A stretch of 64,000 bases of DNA, taken from positions 62,001 through 126,000 of the forward strand of contig NZ_CP045483.1 in NCBI RefSeq assembly GCF_009729035.1. The letters are read 5' to 3'. Both the position numbers and the translations under genes were made by a program. Below the pieces are notes generated by a model. That model had not been told where the DNA came from. It searched no databases and worked only from the letters and a program-made list of their open reading frames with translations. This DNA is from Stygiolobus azoricus. Lineage in GTDB: Archaea > Thermoproteota > Thermoprotei_A > Sulfolobales > Sulfolobaceae. Shown here one piece after another: positions 1-10,486 of the stretch (position 1 is the stretch's first letter; every line of letters starts with the position of its first letter).

Positions 1-445
1 TTATCATCCCGGTCAGTCTGCGGGTGGTGTTTAAGGCTTTTGCAAAGGTCTTTAGGGTCTTTAGAGCACCTTTAGTAAACCCCCTATCAGCAAAGGCTGA
101 ATAACCACTTATATAGTCTATTTTGTGAATCTCGGCTAGTTTATCTAAAAATTTAGCTATTTCTATTCCTTCTTCTTCTGATAAACTTTCTAGGAAGAAT
201 TGAATAGGAGATACAGCAACCCTTCTAGTCACCACTCTTATACCGTATTTCCCTGACACTTCATCCACGGCATAAGAGAACTTTTCCAAGGTTTGGTTTA
301 AAGTCTCCAATCTCTTTATGGTTGATTCTAAGTTCCCTGCAAGTGCGAATAGTGTGTTTATACTTAATGTAACAGACCTTATGTCTAATTCTTCTTCTCT
401 CAGCATTCTATAGACTTCGATAATTTCATCAGCACTGTACCGCAT
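1..445 (-). CDS. UPF0210 (DUF711/PFL-like) family protein, 3' part beyond window
   Basis: The N-terminal ~148 residues are visible, starting [20 protein letters not shown] and running off the left edge, so the C-terminus is missing. The N-terminal sequence and the position directly after an ACT-domain gene match the UPF0210 family, which in many bacteria and archaea is paired with a UPF0237 ACT protein. The biochemical role is not established. The ATG at 445 lies 3 nt after the stop of the ACT gene, so the two are co-transcribed and probably translationally coupled. Family assignment rests on recognition of the N-terminus plus the gene pairing. Confidence 0.75.
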   Translation of the reverse strand, partial: MRYSADEIIEVYRMLREEELDIRSVTLSINTLFALAGNLESTIKRLETLNQTLEKFSYAVDEVSGKYGIRVVTRRVAVSPIQFFLESLSEEEGIEIAKFLDKLAEIHKIDYISGYSAFADRGFTKGALKTLKTFAKALNTTRRLTGMI

Positions 446-448
446 TCT

Positions 449-721
449 TCACACCCTTTCTATATACCTAAAGACCTCTTCATGGTAGGCTTGCACTTCT
501 ACTCCTAGTTCCTTACCTTTCTCTTGCAATTGCTTCCTTAACTCCGCTAGGGACACTTTACATTTCGATATGTCTACCACCATTATCATTGCGAATATTC
601 CTCTGACTACGGTCTGTGAAATGTCTATTATGTTGGCGTTATTTTCCGCAAGCTTAGATGCGATCCCAGCCACTATTCCCGGTTTATCAGCCCCAACTAC
701 GATAATTATAGCGTTCTCCAT
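449..721 (-). CDS. ACT domain protein, UPF0237 family
   Basis: This 90-residue protein is a single ACT domain (beta-alpha-beta-beta-alpha-beta). It starts AIIIVVGADKPGIVAGIASKL, with the small-molecule-binding turn around residues 9-15. Free-standing ACT proteins of this family are thought to bind amino acids or similar effectors; the ligand is unknown. The ATG is at 721, and a TATA-like element on the minus strand near 745-755 sits about 27 nt upstream, consistent with a leaderless mRNA. It is the first gene of a two-gene operon with the UPF0210 gene, 3 nt downstream, suggesting the ACT protein senses a ligand for that partner. Confidence 0.85.
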   Translation of the reverse strand: MENAIIIVVGADKPGIVAGIASKLAENNANIIDISQTVVRGIFAMIMVVDISKCKVSLAELRKQLQEKGKELGVEVQAYHEEVFRYIERV

Positions 722-951
722 CTGGATTATGTACGAGTAGAGTAATTTAACTCTTGGGATTTTTTCCGTATATTAGTTCTAGAACTTATTTATAATTGTA
801 GATAAATTGTGATATGTGCTATATATTATAAATTACATTTTAAAATTTGATTCAGGATTCCCACCACCAACTCTGAGCAAAATATTTATACTATCCTGTT
901 ATATATATAGTAGGAAAAGTAAGATGAGGGAGACTATAGAGGTGACCAGAA

Positions 952-2046
952 TTGCGATTCCTGAAGTATATAGCTATAAGTTGGACTTTATGGGGAGTAT
1001 CTCTATATCTATTTTCTCCATACTTAACTATTCTTCTTGAGAGTTCTATATCTACTCCTCTTCTTGTAGACTTAACATATATAATAAGTTCTATCGCTGG
1101 AATACTCTTTATAAATCTACTAAAAGTATTTAGAGACGAAAGCATCATTAAGATGTCGATAGTGATTTCTGGACTAGGTCTCATCATGCTAGGGCTGTCA
1201 AATAATGCTGTAATGGCAATATTAGGTTTAATAACGTACAACACTTATTGGATTGCCGTACCGTTCTTCTACTACAATTTATCAAGAGCAGAGAAAGAGC
1301 AGTTCTCAAAGACTTGGGCGATTTCTATGATTCCTGCATTGATATTACCTATTGTAGGGGGATTAATAACACTTCACATTGGAGTCAGAGCTACCTTCAT
1401 AATTTCAGGGGTACTGATGATTCTGGCAGCAGTTCCGTTAACCTGGGTAAAATTTAGTATTGAAGGGGAGGGACGTTCCGAAAATAAGGAAAGTTTAATT
1501 CCGCTTATCTTCTCCGTTCTTCCCTTATCTCTAGCCCTCCCCTTCTTATATGAGCTGAAGTCCTTTGAGTTATCAACCGTTTGGCTAACGTACGAGATAG
1601 GGGAAATCGTCGGCATATTGTTAACATGGATATCGTGGAGAAATAATAACTCCTTAGCTGTGGCGCTGCTGATCTTTTCAACAGTGATCGTAAACTCCTT
1701 TGTAGCGTTAGGAGGTTTTTACTACGGACTATCGGAGGCTGTCCTGAGCTCTGGAGTCGGTAGCGTAAACCCCAGAAGTTTCAAGACTGCAATTAGAGTA
1801 GCTACTATGGAAGCTTCGTTGTGGACAATAGGATACATCATCTCGTCTTTAGCCTACATAGTTAGCTACTCACTGCCCTTTGTTTATGCAGGTCTTATAG
1901 CACTTCTATTTGCTTTACTGATAATGGCTAGAATTGAAAATAGAAGGGTCAGAATACCTAGCCTAAGGAGAATCGAACTAATTGTCCCTCGAGGAATAAA
2001 ACACGTGGCTTATGAAGGAATAGAACCCTATTTTAAGTTCGCATAG
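952..2046 (+). CDS. MFS-like multi-pass membrane transporter
   Basis: A 364-residue hydrophobic protein with roughly 10-12 predicted membrane segments and short charged loops, ending in a basic tail (residues ~325-364). The general layout resembles the major facilitator superfamily. I see no clear MFS signature motif and cannot name a substrate. The chosen start is TTG at 952, because GAGGTGA lies about 8 nt upstream (a Shine-Dalgarno-like site) and no ATG gives a better N-terminus. It is transcribed divergently from the ACT gene. A T6 run at 2081-2086 may terminate it. Confidence 0.65.
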   Translation: MRFLKYIAISWTLWGVSLYLFSPYLTILLESSISTPLLVDLTYIISSIAGILFINLLKVFRDESIIKMSIVISGLGLIMLGLSNNAVMAILGLITYNTYWIAVPFFYYNLSRAEKEQFSKTWAISMIPALILPIVGGLITLHIGVRATFIISGVLMILAAVPLTWVKFSIEGEGRSENKESLIPLIFSVLPLSLALPFLYELKSFELSTVWLTYEIGEIVGILLTWISWRNNNSLAVALLIFSTVIVNSFVALGGFYYGLSEAVLSSGVGSVNPRSFKTAIRVATMEASLWTIGYIISSLAYIVSYSLPFVYAGLIALLFALLIMARIENRRVRIPSLRRIELIVPRGIKHVAYEGIEPYFKFA

Positions 2047-2080
2047 TTTTTAAAGTGAAGGACTATTTGCAAAGATAAAC

Positions 2081-2086
2081 TTTTTT
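2081..2086 (+). terminator. U-rich terminator candidate
   Basis: A T6 tract preceded by A-rich sequence lies 35 nt after the stop of the MFS-like gene. Archaeal RNA polymerase terminates on such T-runs without a hairpin. The position fits, but nothing else supports it. Confidence 0.3.
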
Positions 2087-2203
2087 CATATAAGTTCTAA
2101 TATTCTCTTAATTTAAATATAGAGTATATTGAATCTTTAAGTGTAAGAAAAAGTCTAAGGCTCTTAACTTCTTAGTTTTATAAATAACGCTTAAAAGTGT
2201 TGA

Positions 2204-2773
2204 ATGAGATGCTCATTGAGCATGAAACTTCAATATGAGATACCGATAGCTATAGGTCTTTGGTGGATACCCGTCATAGGTCCCGCAATATTTGGAGCTG
2301 TTGACGCGTTTATAGAGAGGGACTTCAAAAAGGGCATGATATCTACAGCAATATCTTCAATTTTGGCTTCATCATTTTACATTTACTTAACATTTTCCGT
2401 GATAAGAGCACCCATATTAGGCAATTTATTACCGGTTATTACAGTGGTTATGTCTGCTGTAGGTGTTATAATATCATTAGCAACTGTGTACCTAATATTA
2501 TCAAAGCTGAGTATTACTTCTGTAAGCGGAAATGGGATTTACACTGAATTCTATTCCTCTAGTGTGGAAGAGGCAAAGAGCAAGGTCGAGAACTTTATAT
2601 CTAGTTTAGGGATAAATCCCTCAGACTGTCCTAGTCCCTCCCTTGAACTATCGGAAGATAAAATTAGGACTACAATGGCATGCAACGGTCTAAAAATACA
2701 GTACGAAGTTACTCAGGAGTTAAGGGGGAAGTATAAAGTAAAGGTGTGGGTAAATAACAGCAATGAAGTGTAA
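2204..2773 (+). CDS. Uncharacterised membrane protein
   Basis: A 189-residue protein with about four hydrophobic segments in residues 12-110, followed by a soluble C-terminal domain (~residues 110-189) that contains two cysteines. I do not recognise the family. A TATA element (TTTATAAATA, 2177-2186) is centred about 25 nt before ATG 2204, which supports a leaderless start there; a second in-frame ATG at 2222 is the alternative and gives a more usual N-terminus. The next gene, dCTP deaminase, starts only 36 nt after the stop, so the two may share a transcript. Confidence 0.65.
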   Translation: MRCSLSMKLQYEIPIAIGLWWIPVIGPAIFGAVDAFIERDFKKGMISTAISSILASSFYIYLTFSVIRAPILGNLLPVITVVMSAVGVIISLATVYLILSKLSITSVSGNGIYTEFYSSSVEEAKSKVENFISSLGINPSDCPSPSLELSEDKIRTTMACNGLKIQYEVTQELRGKYKVKVWVNNSNEV

Positions 2774-2809
2774 CAGTTAAATCCGTTTGTCGAAAATCAA
2801 TTTAATTAA

Positions 2810-3289
2810 ATGATCCTCCCTCATCAAGATATAAGGGAGTTATTAGGAAAAGTAATCATAAACTATTCAGAGCAAAACGTTAGGGAAAATGGTTACGATC
2901 TGAGAATTTGTGGAGATAAATACTACGAAGTGCTAGGTAATGCAGAGTTACCAGAAAAGAAAAGCGAGGTAATGTCATTTCACTTTAATGAAGTTGCTAG
3001 ATTGAAACCGTTAAAAACGTATCTTTTTGAGACGTGTGAGGAATTCAGAATGCCGGATAACTTAGCTGCATTGCTTACACTGAGGAGCACCATGGCTAGA
3101 AACGGTTTTCAAGCCCCACCTACAGTAATAGACGCTGGTTATCAAGGAAAAATCACAGTTGCAATAACTAGCTTTTACGAGTCCTCTCTAAGAAAGGGCA
3201 TGGCCACACATCACGTGATTTTCATGGAGCTAAAAAAACCTACAGAGAAGACTTATCGCGGGCAATACCAGTTTGGAAAAATAATCTGA
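2810..3289 (+). CDS. dcd: dCTP deaminase
   Basis: The protein is 159 residues. Family signatures include [11 protein letters not shown] (~residues 89-99), which contains the nucleotide-binding RS pair, and [11 protein letters not shown] (~105-115), which holds the region around the catalytic glutamate in Dcd/DUT trimers. The family deaminates dCTP to dUTP, which feeds dTMP synthesis. At 159 residues it is slightly shorter than most archaeal Dcd proteins (about 170-180). Start ATG 2810 is immediately preceded by TTAATTAA. It may be co-transcribed with the membrane protein gene upstream. A bifunctional dCTP deaminase/dUTPase cannot be excluded from sequence alone. Confidence 0.9.
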   Translation: MILPHQDIRELLGKVIINYSEQNVRENGYDLRICGDKYYEVLGNAELPEKKSEVMSFHFNEVARLKPLKTYLFETCEEFRMPDNLAALLTLRSTMARNGFQAPPTVIDAGYQGKITVAITSFYESSLRKGMATHHVIFMELKKPTEKTYRGQYQFGKII

Positions 3290-3295
3290 TGTTGG

Positions 3296-3493
3296 CTAAC
3301 TGACCATCTCTAGTAACTTCCGATGTTCTTCGTCCCTTTTCATCCTAGCATGTCTCTTCCAATTGCCGAAAGTCTTACCCTTGATCTTCGCCTTACATAC
3401 CGGGCATTCTTCGACTCCGAACTTCTCAAGATGTATCTTTAGACTCCTGATGTCCTTGAACTTGTGCAAATCCGGAAATAACTGACTTGTCAT
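3296..3493 (-). CDS. Small C2H2-type zinc-finger protein
   Basis: A 65-residue basic protein with CPVC at residues ~35-38 followed by WKRHARMKRDEEH. The two cysteines plus the two histidines give a C-X2-C-X(n)-H-X(n)-H pattern typical of the small C2H2 proteins common in Sulfolobales. It is probably a nucleic-acid-binding or protein-binding finger; no target can be inferred. It converges on dcd with a gap of 6 nt between stops. Confidence 0.7.
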   Translation of the reverse strand: MTSQLFPDLHKFKDIRSLKIHLEKFGVEECPVCKAKIKGKTFGNWKRHARMKRDEEHRKLLEMVS

Positions 3494-3883
3494 TTAGGTC
3501 TTTGAGGGGAGCAAAGAGAACCCGTAGCATCTTGTAACTATACTACGAGAACATTAATAAGTATTTCCTTATCTTAAAAATAGGAAAAGACCGATTTTTA
3601 ATAATAATGACCAAGCTTATTAGAGAAAATTAACCTCATATTACATAGAATTTTATATCTTAAATGTTGAAATAAGAGTTGGTATTATGGGATTTAAATA
3701 AACAGTACCAAACTACCATGGAAGTAAGTACAGTCATCAGTTAACTTATTATCCTCAAGGAATTTCACAAGCCTTATTTCTCCACGGTACTGGCTGAAGT
3801 TTATATTAACTTGGGGGTGAATTTAAGACTCACCGAAGAAGTCCTCATAACTTATTACGTTTTGACTAGTAGTATCTTATAAG
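3494..3883. other. Gene-poor spacer, possible degraded fragment
   Basis: This 390-nt AT-rich stretch has no complete gene that I can support. On the minus strand, 3694-3822 is open for 43 codons and reads like protein (QYRGEIRLVKFLEDNKL), but has no convincing start, so it may be a relic. The right end carries a TATA-like element near 3850-3858 for the P-loop gene. Confidence 0.5.
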
Positions 3884-5872
3884 TTGACCGAAAGGGAAAA
3901 GCTGACCTTTTACTTAGGAGGGAAAGGGATAGGAAAGACCACTTATGTAAAGCAACTCTTAAAGGGTAAAAAGTGGATCGACCTAAGGAGCGTAAACACC
4001 TCCGATTACATCTCGCTTAAGGATTATATAGGGGTAGTGGATGTTTATGATCCCAGTACAACCTTAACAAATTATAGAGTATTTGACCAAAGAAAGGCGA
4101 TTAGTAATATTCTCGAGTTCTTCGACAAAGGAGGAAAGAAAGTTATAATAGTGACTCACACCCTTGAACCTTTCAAGGAAATTCTATCCTCTTATAATCA
4201 CGATGTAATCGAGCTAGACCTCAGACATGTTGTAGATCAGATTTTAGGAAACAAATATAGTAGCGAAGTTAAGAAACGTTTGAAGGAGTTTAGCTATGGT
4301 TACGCTGTAGGCGCGAAGTACTTAAAGCTGTTGAACAAGGAAGTCAACTTTGAGTCCCCTGAGGACATTATAAGGGAGTACATAAAGTCCCTAAACGTAG
4401 AACCTATACTCGTCAAAATCAGGGGAAAACTGGGTGTCTTACCCAGATCAATTGTAGGTGAAAACATACTCTCCCAGAAACTTGAACTCCTAGTGGAAGA
4501 AGTTTTGGAAGATATGGCGAAAGACTTAGGGGAAGAGGAGACAATGCTGAAACTCCAAGACATAATCTTGCGCTTTGATGAAGAGTGCATTAGGCAAGCG
4601 TTCTTAGTTTCGGTTACAGTTAGCAAAGCTGGTTACCTCTGCGATAAGTGCCCTCAGCTCTGTGTCGAGCATGAACTACCCTTAAGTATCAGACAAGCAG
4701 TTTTATACCCTAGTAGGATAACCTTGAGGCTACCTTTTAGGGGATGCGGGAGGACTTCAGATGACGCTATCAGATACGGATCCTCAGATAGAGAGGGAGT
4801 GTGCTCTAAAGAGATCCTTAGCAGTATTACTAAATACGTAATGAACGAGTTCTCCGCTCAGGTCTTGCACGAGTATTTGGGTCGTTTCTACGCTGATAAG
4901 GCGAACGACACAGAAAGTTTACGAGCTTTAGGTGTTTACGTGAGGACTATGTCCTTGTACTTGAGAGATAAGATACTACCTTACGCAGAGAAGATAATGG
5001 ATAAGGGAGATTGGATAGCAAAGTCGTTGATACTCCCCTACTTAGTTGACGTTACAAGTGATGCTAAGCCTTTCATAGCTACAATATGCATGGAAGGTAT
5101 AGAACAGTGCAAAGTAGCTCTGATAGATGGTGGAATAGACGAACTTAACGCCAGATATGATAGGGACTTAGACCTGAGCATAAGGAAAGCCCTTTCTGAT
5201 CCCCCTATTTTGGTAAAGGATTACACTAGGTATCTCGGGATTGACACTGATAAGTGGCTAGTTATAAGGAAGGAATATTATGAGAGCACATTAGGAAAGT
5301 TCTTGGTTTATGCAGGGTATCCCGATGAGGCACAAAAGCATCTCATACACTGCGTTAATTCTGAGATAATGGATACGATGGTGAATTGCAGGATACTATG
5401 GGCAAAAACGATGGTTCTAAAAGGTCAGGACGTTTCGGAATACACTAAAGAGTTGTGGAACGAGGTAAAGAACAAAGTAGAGATCCTACCACAAACTAAG
5501 GCTATAGTCTTGTCCTTTTACGTAGTCTCTAACGACGATAGTGTAACTTACGAAGCGTACTCTCATTTACTCCGTCATGTACCTTACGTTAAAGTCCTTG
5601 TAGACTGTTATTTCGGTAGTTGTAATAAGGTTGAGTTTGCGTTAGTTACTGCCCATAAGGACACTATGGTCCCTGCTATTATGTACAAATTAGGCGAGAT
5701 TAGTCAGGAACAAGCCTTTGAAGAGTGTATAAATACTTCTGACATTACGGAATGCGACAATTACGTTTTAAACCCAAATAAAGCTGTAGAAGACGTTTTA
5801 AACAGGACTATTCCGGGCAAAATGCTTTTGAGCGGAAAGTTAAATAAAAAAGAGTTATTACTTTCAATTTAG
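3884..5872 (+). CDS. Large P-loop ATPase-like protein, function unknown
   Basis: A 662-residue protein. The N-terminus has a Walker A motif (GGKGIGKTT, residues ~12-20) and a hydrophobic strand KVIIVTHT at ~86-93 that may be the Walker B/sensor region. The middle contains a cysteine-rich patch (CDKCPQLC ~250-257, then CGRTSDD and VC) that could bind a metal. The remainder is alpha-helical, like a repeat scaffold. The layout recalls STAND-type or replication/repair ATPases, but I do not recognise the family. The start is TTG 3884, about 27 nt after a TATA-like CTTATTA; no ATG precedes the Walker motif. Its stop overlaps the stop of the RHH gene on the opposite strand by 4 nt. Confidence 0.7.
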   Translation: MTEREKLTFYLGGKGIGKTTYVKQLLKGKKWIDLRSVNTSDYISLKDYIGVVDVYDPSTTLTNYRVFDQRKAISNILEFFDKGGKKVIIVTHTLEPFKEILSSYNHDVIELDLRHVVDQILGNKYSSEVKKRLKEFSYGYAVGAKYLKLLNKEVNFESPEDIIREYIKSLNVEPILVKIRGKLGVLPRSIVGENILSQKLELLVEEVLEDMAKDLGEEETMLKLQDIILRFDEECIRQAFLVSVTVSKAGYLCDKCPQLCVEHELPLSIRQAVLYPSRITLRLPFRGCGRTSDDAIRYGSSDREGVCSKEILSSITKYVMNEFSAQVLHEYLGRFYADKANDTESLRALGVYVRTMSLYLRDKILPYAEKIMDKGDWIAKSLILPYLVDVTSDAKPFIATICMEGIEQCKVALIDGGIDELNARYDRDLDLSIRKALSDPPILVKDYTRYLGIDTDKWLVIRKEYYESTLGKFLVYAGYPDEAQKHLIHCVNSEIMDTMVNCRILWAKTMVLKGQDVSEYTKELWNEVKNKVEILPQTKAIVLSFYVVSNDDSVTYEAYSHLLRHVPYVKVLVDCYFGSCNKVEFALVTAHKDTMVPAIMYKLGEISQEQAFEECINTSDITECDNYVLNPNKAVEDVLNRTIPGKMLLSGKLNKKELLLSI

Positions 5873-6024
5873 GTCAAGTCATGACCTTTTGAGATTTCAT
5901 CTAATATCAGCTTCTCAATTATGACATTGAAAGCGTCATCTAATGATAACCCTTCGCTTAAAGCGTAGAGCTCAACTTGCCTTAAGATTTCTTCATCTAA
6001 GGTAAGCGTAACTTCCGTTCTCAT
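5869..6024 (-). CDS. CopG/ribbon-helix-helix small regulator
   Basis: A 51-residue protein, MRTEVTLTLDEEILRQ..., whose N-terminal strand (EVTLTLDEE) followed by two helices is the ribbon-helix-helix pattern of CopG-type DNA-binding proteins. A minus-strand TATA element around 6041-6050 is about 25 nt upstream of ATG 6024, giving a leaderless transcript. It could be a stand-alone transcription factor or an antitoxin; no toxin gene is visible beside it. The stop overlaps the end of the convergent P-loop gene by 4 nt. Confidence 0.75.
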   Translation of the reverse strand: MRTEVTLTLDEEILRQVELYALSEGLSLDDAFNVIIEKLILDEISKGHDLT

Positions 6025-6549
6025 CAAAATTTCTATCGAATTTCATATATAAGGCGTTATCTATCCCTTACTCCTAAAAAAATAGGAAAAGTCATTCATA
6101 GGATAAAACTAAGATAGTCTAAACTCTTCTCCTTTAGTTCCCTCTTAACTCTTCCTAAAACCGTATATCCGCGGATTATTTTTAAATAATTACCTTGATA
6201 CATTTATACGTATTACGTCATCAAATGGTTTAAAATTCGGAAGTATTAGTTTAATTTTCGAATCAAAACTATCTTCTCTCTTTTTTAGATTTAATAACGA
6301 TTTAGACAAAGAATATAAAGTTTTTTATTTCTATTACTCTTCCTAGTTGATCGCACTGTTACTTCCCCTCCCCTGACAGAGATTCGTAAGTGACTTAAAA
6401 GAAAATATGACTTAACAAGATTTATACATTCTCCATAAGACATTTCATGTCATAGCCGTACTTAGTTTTAGACAAGGGCGTTAAAAGTAAAATCTTTTTA
6501 ATACTTTACCTACTAACGTTTAATAATTCTACATCACTCAATCATAATT
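6025..6549. other. Long AT-rich intergenic region
   Basis: This 525-nt stretch holds divergent promoters (RHH gene at its left end; a TATA-like GTTTAATAA at ~6519-6527 for hyuA at its right end). A short GC palindrome ATCCGCGGAT lies at 6167-6176. I see no RNA gene and no open frame worth reporting. Confidence 0.5.
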
Positions 6550-8463
6550 ATGACTTTAGCAGCTGTTGATATCGGAGGAACATTTACTGACATAATCATC
6601 CTAGAAGACGACGGTAGTTTGAGATTTTATAAGGGGTTGACAACACCAAAAGAACCAGAAATAGGTGTCAGAAAAGGGCTACAACAACTCGGAGTCAAGA
6701 AATTGTCTAAACTCTTCCACGCAACAACTATCGCAACTAACGCACTTTTAGGACAACTTAACTTAGAGTTACCGCGTACAGCCCTAGTCGTAACTAAGGG
6801 TTTCAGAGATATCATAGAAATCGGTAGACAAAACAGACCAGAACTCTATAATCTCTACTTTACCAAACCTAAACCTCTAGTTCCAAGGGACTCAAGATAT
6901 GAAGTCGACGAGAGGACAACTCCAGACGGTAAAGTCATAAAGGAACCTAACTTAAAAGATTTGGACGAACTGCTCAAGAAAAGTTACGAGGCAGTAGCTA
7001 TTTCCTTCCTCCATTCTTATAAGAATCCCGAAAATGAAAAGAAGGTTAAAGACTACTTGTCTAAGTTCTTTAAATACGTTGTAGCCTCCCATGAAGTGTC
7101 ACCTGAACAAAGGGAGTACGAAAGGACTTCTACGACAGTGATCAATGCAATGCTTATGCCTATAGTGTCGAGATATGTTGAAGGACTACGAAGTCTTGCC
7201 GAAGAGGTGTACATAATGTCTAGTTCTGGAGGACTGATAACCTTAGAGGAAACGGTAAGGAGACCAGTACAGATAATAGAAAGCGGTCCCTCAGCTGGAC
7301 TAATAGGTGCTAAAGTATTCGCGGAGAAATTGGGATATAAAGACGTAATAAGTTTCGACATGGGCGGTACTACGGCTAAAGCAGGGGCAATAGTTAACGG
7401 CGAAGTAGAGATTACTTCTGAATACGAAGTTGGGGGGAGGACACACCACGGGAGGATTATAAAAGGTTCTGGCTATCCAGTGAGATTTCCATTTGTAGAT
7501 CTTGCCGAAGTCTCTGCAGGTGGAGGTACGATAATATGGGTTGATGAAGGAGGTGCACTTAGAGTTGGTCCAATAAGCGCTGGTGCAGATCCGGGTCCAG
7601 TGTGTTACGGTAGGGGAGGCGTTTACCCCACATTGACAGATGCTATGGCTGTTGAGGGTAAAATAGGGGACTTACTCTCAGGTGAAATGAGGTTAGACAT
7701 TAAATCTGCCGAAGCTGCATTATCAAAGTTAGGTGACCCAATAGACATTGCAGAGGAAGCCATAAAACTCGCAAGCGTTGAAATGGCTAGGGCAATCAGA
7801 CTCGTTACTGTAGAGAGGGGATTAGACCCTGAGAACTTTACGTTATTTGCGTTTGGAGGAGCTGGTCCCCAATTCGCTCTTGAACTTGCTGATGAAATGG
7901 GAATTAGAGAAGTAATTGTCCCACCCCATCCTGGGTTATTCAGCGCACTATCTTTACTAACTGCTGATCTGCGATTTGAGGCTAGAAAAGCATTTCCTGA
8001 GGACGTTGATAAGGCATTTGAAGAACTTGAGAGTAATATCCACGACGTTGATTACTTCATAAGGTATATTGACGCTAGGTACAAAGGACAAGGTTGGGAG
8101 CTAACTGTAAGGGTAGAAAAAGGACAAGACTATCGTAAAGCTTTCGAAGAGAAATACCTCTCGACATACGGTTATACTTTACCGTATCCGATAGAAGTCG
8201 TCCTAGTTAGGGTTTTCGGTGTCAAAAGACTTATCGACCTTAAGCTCACAGAGCAAACTAGTGGTGAAGTAAAAGTAAGTAAAAGGAAAGTGTATTTAGG
8301 AGACTGGACTGAGGTTGAAGTATATAAGAGGGAAACCTTACCCAAGGGGTTTAAGGCAAAGGGACCGGCAATAATAGAGGAGTATAGTTCTACTACAGTG
8401 GTAAAGGATGGGTGGGAATTCGAAGTTAGTAAGTTTGGGTCTATTATACTCAGGAGGGTCTGA
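6550..8463 (+). CDS. hyuA: Hydantoinase/oxoprolinase subunit A (HyuA-type)
   Basis: A 637-residue protein. The N-terminus [19 protein letters not shown] (residues 4-22) and the internal [11 protein letters not shown] (~274-284) are the two phosphate-binding loops of the actin-like ATPase fold in HyuA. The family includes ATP-dependent N-methylhydantoinases, 5-oxoprolinases and acetone carboxylase subunits, so substrate cannot be read from sequence. A TATA-like GTTTAATAA about 27 nt upstream supports a leaderless ATG 6550. It forms an operon with hyuB, which begins 2 nt after this stop; the two would assemble into one enzyme complex. Confidence 0.88.
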   Translation: MTLAAVDIGGTFTDIIILEDDGSLRFYKGLTTPKEPEIGVRKGLQQLGVKKLSKLFHATTIATNALLGQLNLELPRTALVVTKGFRDIIEIGRQNRPELYNLYFTKPKPLVPRDSRYEVDERTTPDGKVIKEPNLKDLDELLKKSYEAVAISFLHSYKNPENEKKVKDYLSKFFKYVVASHEVSPEQREYERTSTTVINAMLMPIVSRYVEGLRSLAEEVYIMSSSGGLITLEETVRRPVQIIESGPSAGLIGAKVFAEKLGYKDVISFDMGGTTAKAGAIVNGEVEITSEYEVGGRTHHGRIIKGSGYPVRFPFVDLAEVSAGGGTIIWVDEGGALRVGPISAGADPGPVCYGRGGVYPTLTDAMAVEGKIGDLLSGEMRLDIKSAEAALSKLGDPIDIAEEAIKLASVEMARAIRLVTVERGLDPENFTLFAFGGAGPQFALELADEMGIREVIVPPHPGLFSALSLLTADLRFEARKAFPEDVDKAFEELESNIHDVDYFIRYIDARYKGQGWELTVRVEKGQDYRKAFEEKYLSTYGYTLPYPIEVVLVRVFGVKRLIDLKLTEQTSGEVKVSKRKVYLGDWTEVEVYKRETLPKGFKAKGPAIIEEYSSTTVVKDGWEFEVSKFGSIILRRV

Positions 8464-8465
8464 CC

Positions 8466-9992
8466 ATGAAGTGGGAAGTAATTGATAAGGCTACTACTTT
8501 CATAGCGGAAGAAATGGGCGTCCTCCTCAAAAGAGCTGCCCTCTCTCCGAACATTAGGGAGAGAATGGATCATAGCTGTGCAATAGTGGATAAGGAGGGT
8601 AGAATAGTAGCCCAAGCCGAACACATTCCAGTTCATTTGGGCTCATTTAAAGTTGCAGTGAAAAACGTACTCCCTTATGTTAACTCGGAGACTGTTATAT
8701 TTAACGATCCTTATATTTCAGGCACACATTTAAACGACGTAGGGATAATAACGCCAGTGTTTTATAGAGGCGATTTAGTCGCATACGTAGTTAATAAGGC
8801 TCACCATGTTGATGTAGGAGGCCCATCTCCGGGGAGTATTAATCCTAATGCGTCTACCTTATATGAAGAAGGAGTAGTTATCCCTCCCATGCCGCTTAAT
8901 GACGAGGTCTTGAAGATAATAAAAGAGAACTTTAAGACTCCAGAGATATCCTTGGGAGATATAAAGGCTCAAGTTTCTGCAAACAACATGGGAGTAAAAA
9001 GACTGAAGGAGCTCTTTGATAAGTATGGTTTAGAGAACGTCCTTAACGCATGGGAGAAGAGTATTGAACACACTAAATCGTTGTTACCGAGGTGGAAGGA
9101 AGGAATATATGAGGCTGAAGATTACATAGAGTGGAAGGACTCCTTACTCAAAATTAAGCTCTCATTAATCGTAAAGGAGGACAAGGTGATTGCAGACTTC
9201 TCAGGGACACACCCACAAATAAATGGACCTCTTAACGCAGTGATTGGAGTGACTTATTCTTCTGTGTCATTTGCAATAAGGTCTGCAATAAATAAGGAAA
9301 TACCTACTAACGAAGGTTTTTACTCGTTTATAGAAGTGAAGGCCGAGGAGGGTTCTTTAGTAAACCCAAGAAAACCCGCTGCTGTGGGTGGTGGTAACGT
9401 GGAAACATCACAAAGGATAGCAGATGTTACATTCTTAGCCTTGTCAAAATTTTTACCAATTCCAGCTGCGGGATCAGGAACTATGATGAACGTGATGATG
9501 GGAGGCATTCATGATGGCAAATATTGGGCCTATTATGAAACAATAGGTGGTGGTAGTGGGGCGAGACCTAATTCCGACGGTGTCTCGGCCGTTCATGTCA
9601 ATATGACGAACACTATGAATACCCCTATTGAGGTTGCGGAGTCTTCCTACCCTATCCTCTTTACTTCATATAAGATTAGAGAAGGTAACGGAGGAAAGGG
9701 AAAGTATAAGGGAGGAGATGGGATTATAAGAAGTTTTATAGCCCTCGATAAAATTAAGTTGTCTATCCTAGCTGATAGATTTAAGATAGGCCCTTGGGGG
9801 TTATATGGAGGAGAGAATGGAAAGCCTGGGGCAGTAACCATAAGGAGAGAGAATGGAAAAATAGAAGTTATGCCAAGTAAATTTTCTACGGAGCTTGAAG
9901 CAGGGGATGAGGTTATAATAGAGACTCCTGGTGGAGGGGGATACGGGAAACCTGAAGGATTAACAATAGTATTATCTCTAAATGCTTTTTAA
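8466..9992 (+). CDS. hyuB: Hydantoinase/oxoprolinase subunit B (HyuB-type)
   Basis: A 508-residue protein with family hallmarks: MDHSCAIVD near residue 35, [12 protein letters not shown] (~50-61), and a glycine-rich C-terminal half including [11 protein letters not shown] (~307-317), [12 protein letters not shown] (~335) and ETPGGGGYG at the end. It pairs with the HyuA subunit to hydrolyse cyclic amides in an ATP-dependent way. ATG 8466 is preceded by AGGAGGG inside the hyuA stop region, a clear ribosome-binding site, as expected for a downstream operon gene. The exact substrate is unknown. Confidence 0.88.
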   Translation: MKWEVIDKATTFIAEEMGVLLKRAALSPNIRERMDHSCAIVDKEGRIVAQAEHIPVHLGSFKVAVKNVLPYVNSETVIFNDPYISGTHLNDVGIITPVFYRGDLVAYVVNKAHHVDVGGPSPGSINPNASTLYEEGVVIPPMPLNDEVLKIIKENFKTPEISLGDIKAQVSANNMGVKRLKELFDKYGLENVLNAWEKSIEHTKSLLPRWKEGIYEAEDYIEWKDSLLKIKLSLIVKEDKVIADFSGTHPQINGPLNAVIGVTYSSVSFAIRSAINKEIPTNEGFYSFIEVKAEEGSLVNPRKPAAVGGGNVETSQRIADVTFLALSKFLPIPAAGSGTMMNVMMGGIHDGKYWAYYETIGGGSGARPNSDGVSAVHVNMTNTMNTPIEVAESSYPILFTSYKIREGNGGKGKYKGGDGIIRSFIALDKIKLSILADRFKIGPWGLYGGENGKPGAVTIRRENGKIEVMPSKFSTELEAGDEVIIETPGGGGYGKPEGLTIVLSLNAF

Positions 9993-10021
9993 AGTCAATA
10001 TCTATTTCTTACAAATCAAAA

Positions 10022-10438
10022 ATGATATTTGATGATTATTATTCCTATCGTCGTAAATCTTTCTTAAGATTGTCAATATTAGCGGGTTTTATACCGATCT
10101 TAATACTAGAAATTGTAGTCTTTGGTACGTCGTCATATCTGGTTGATCTTATCATTGTTTTTGTAACTCTCGTAACTTTGTTTATTCCTTCCAAGTTATT
10201 TTATGCTTATAAGATAGAAAACAGATCCCTTTATGCTCTAGGTAGAAAGATATTAGACTTAACGGATATAAGAAGTGTGATTATAGAGAATAGGCGAATA
10301 GAAGGAAGAATATACATGGGTGATTTAACAATTTACACGAAGGACGGGAAAAGAATAACTTTACCTAAGATCCTAAATCCTGACCTTCTCTATTCTACTT
10401 TGAGTGGAGAGAAAACACCCAATGATAACGAAAAGTAA
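10022..10438 (+). CDS. Small two-TM membrane protein with PH-like C-terminus
   Basis: A 138-residue protein with two hydrophobic segments (residues ~18-38 and ~43-62), followed by a soluble region rich in beta strands (LTDIRSVIIENRRIEGRIYM...) that resembles bacterial PH-like (bPH) membrane domains. The family assignment is by pattern only. It begins 29 nt after hyuB and may be transcribed with it, but no functional link is apparent. Confidence 0.55.
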   Translation: MIFDDYYSYRRKSFLRLSILAGFIPILILEIVVFGTSSYLVDLIIVFVTLVTLFIPSKLFYAYKIENRSLYALGRKILDLTDIRSVIIENRRIEGRIYMGDLTIYTKDGKRITLPKILNPDLLYSTLSGEKTPNDNEK

Positions 10439-10486
10439 GCTTTCCTAATTGAAAAAGTTTATAAATATTCTTGATGAGAATACACT

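Noticed and set aside
816-1040. Short frames around the MFS-like gene start
   Set aside because: They are shadows of or lead-ins to the TTG-started membrane protein and have no promoter of their own.
3694-3822. Open frame on the minus strand reading like protein
   Set aside because: No ATG/GTG/TTG at its start, only 43 codons, no family; noted as a possible relic, not a gene.
6167-6176. GC palindrome ATCCGCGGAT
   Set aside because: Single copy, no promoter-related position; not enough to call a site.
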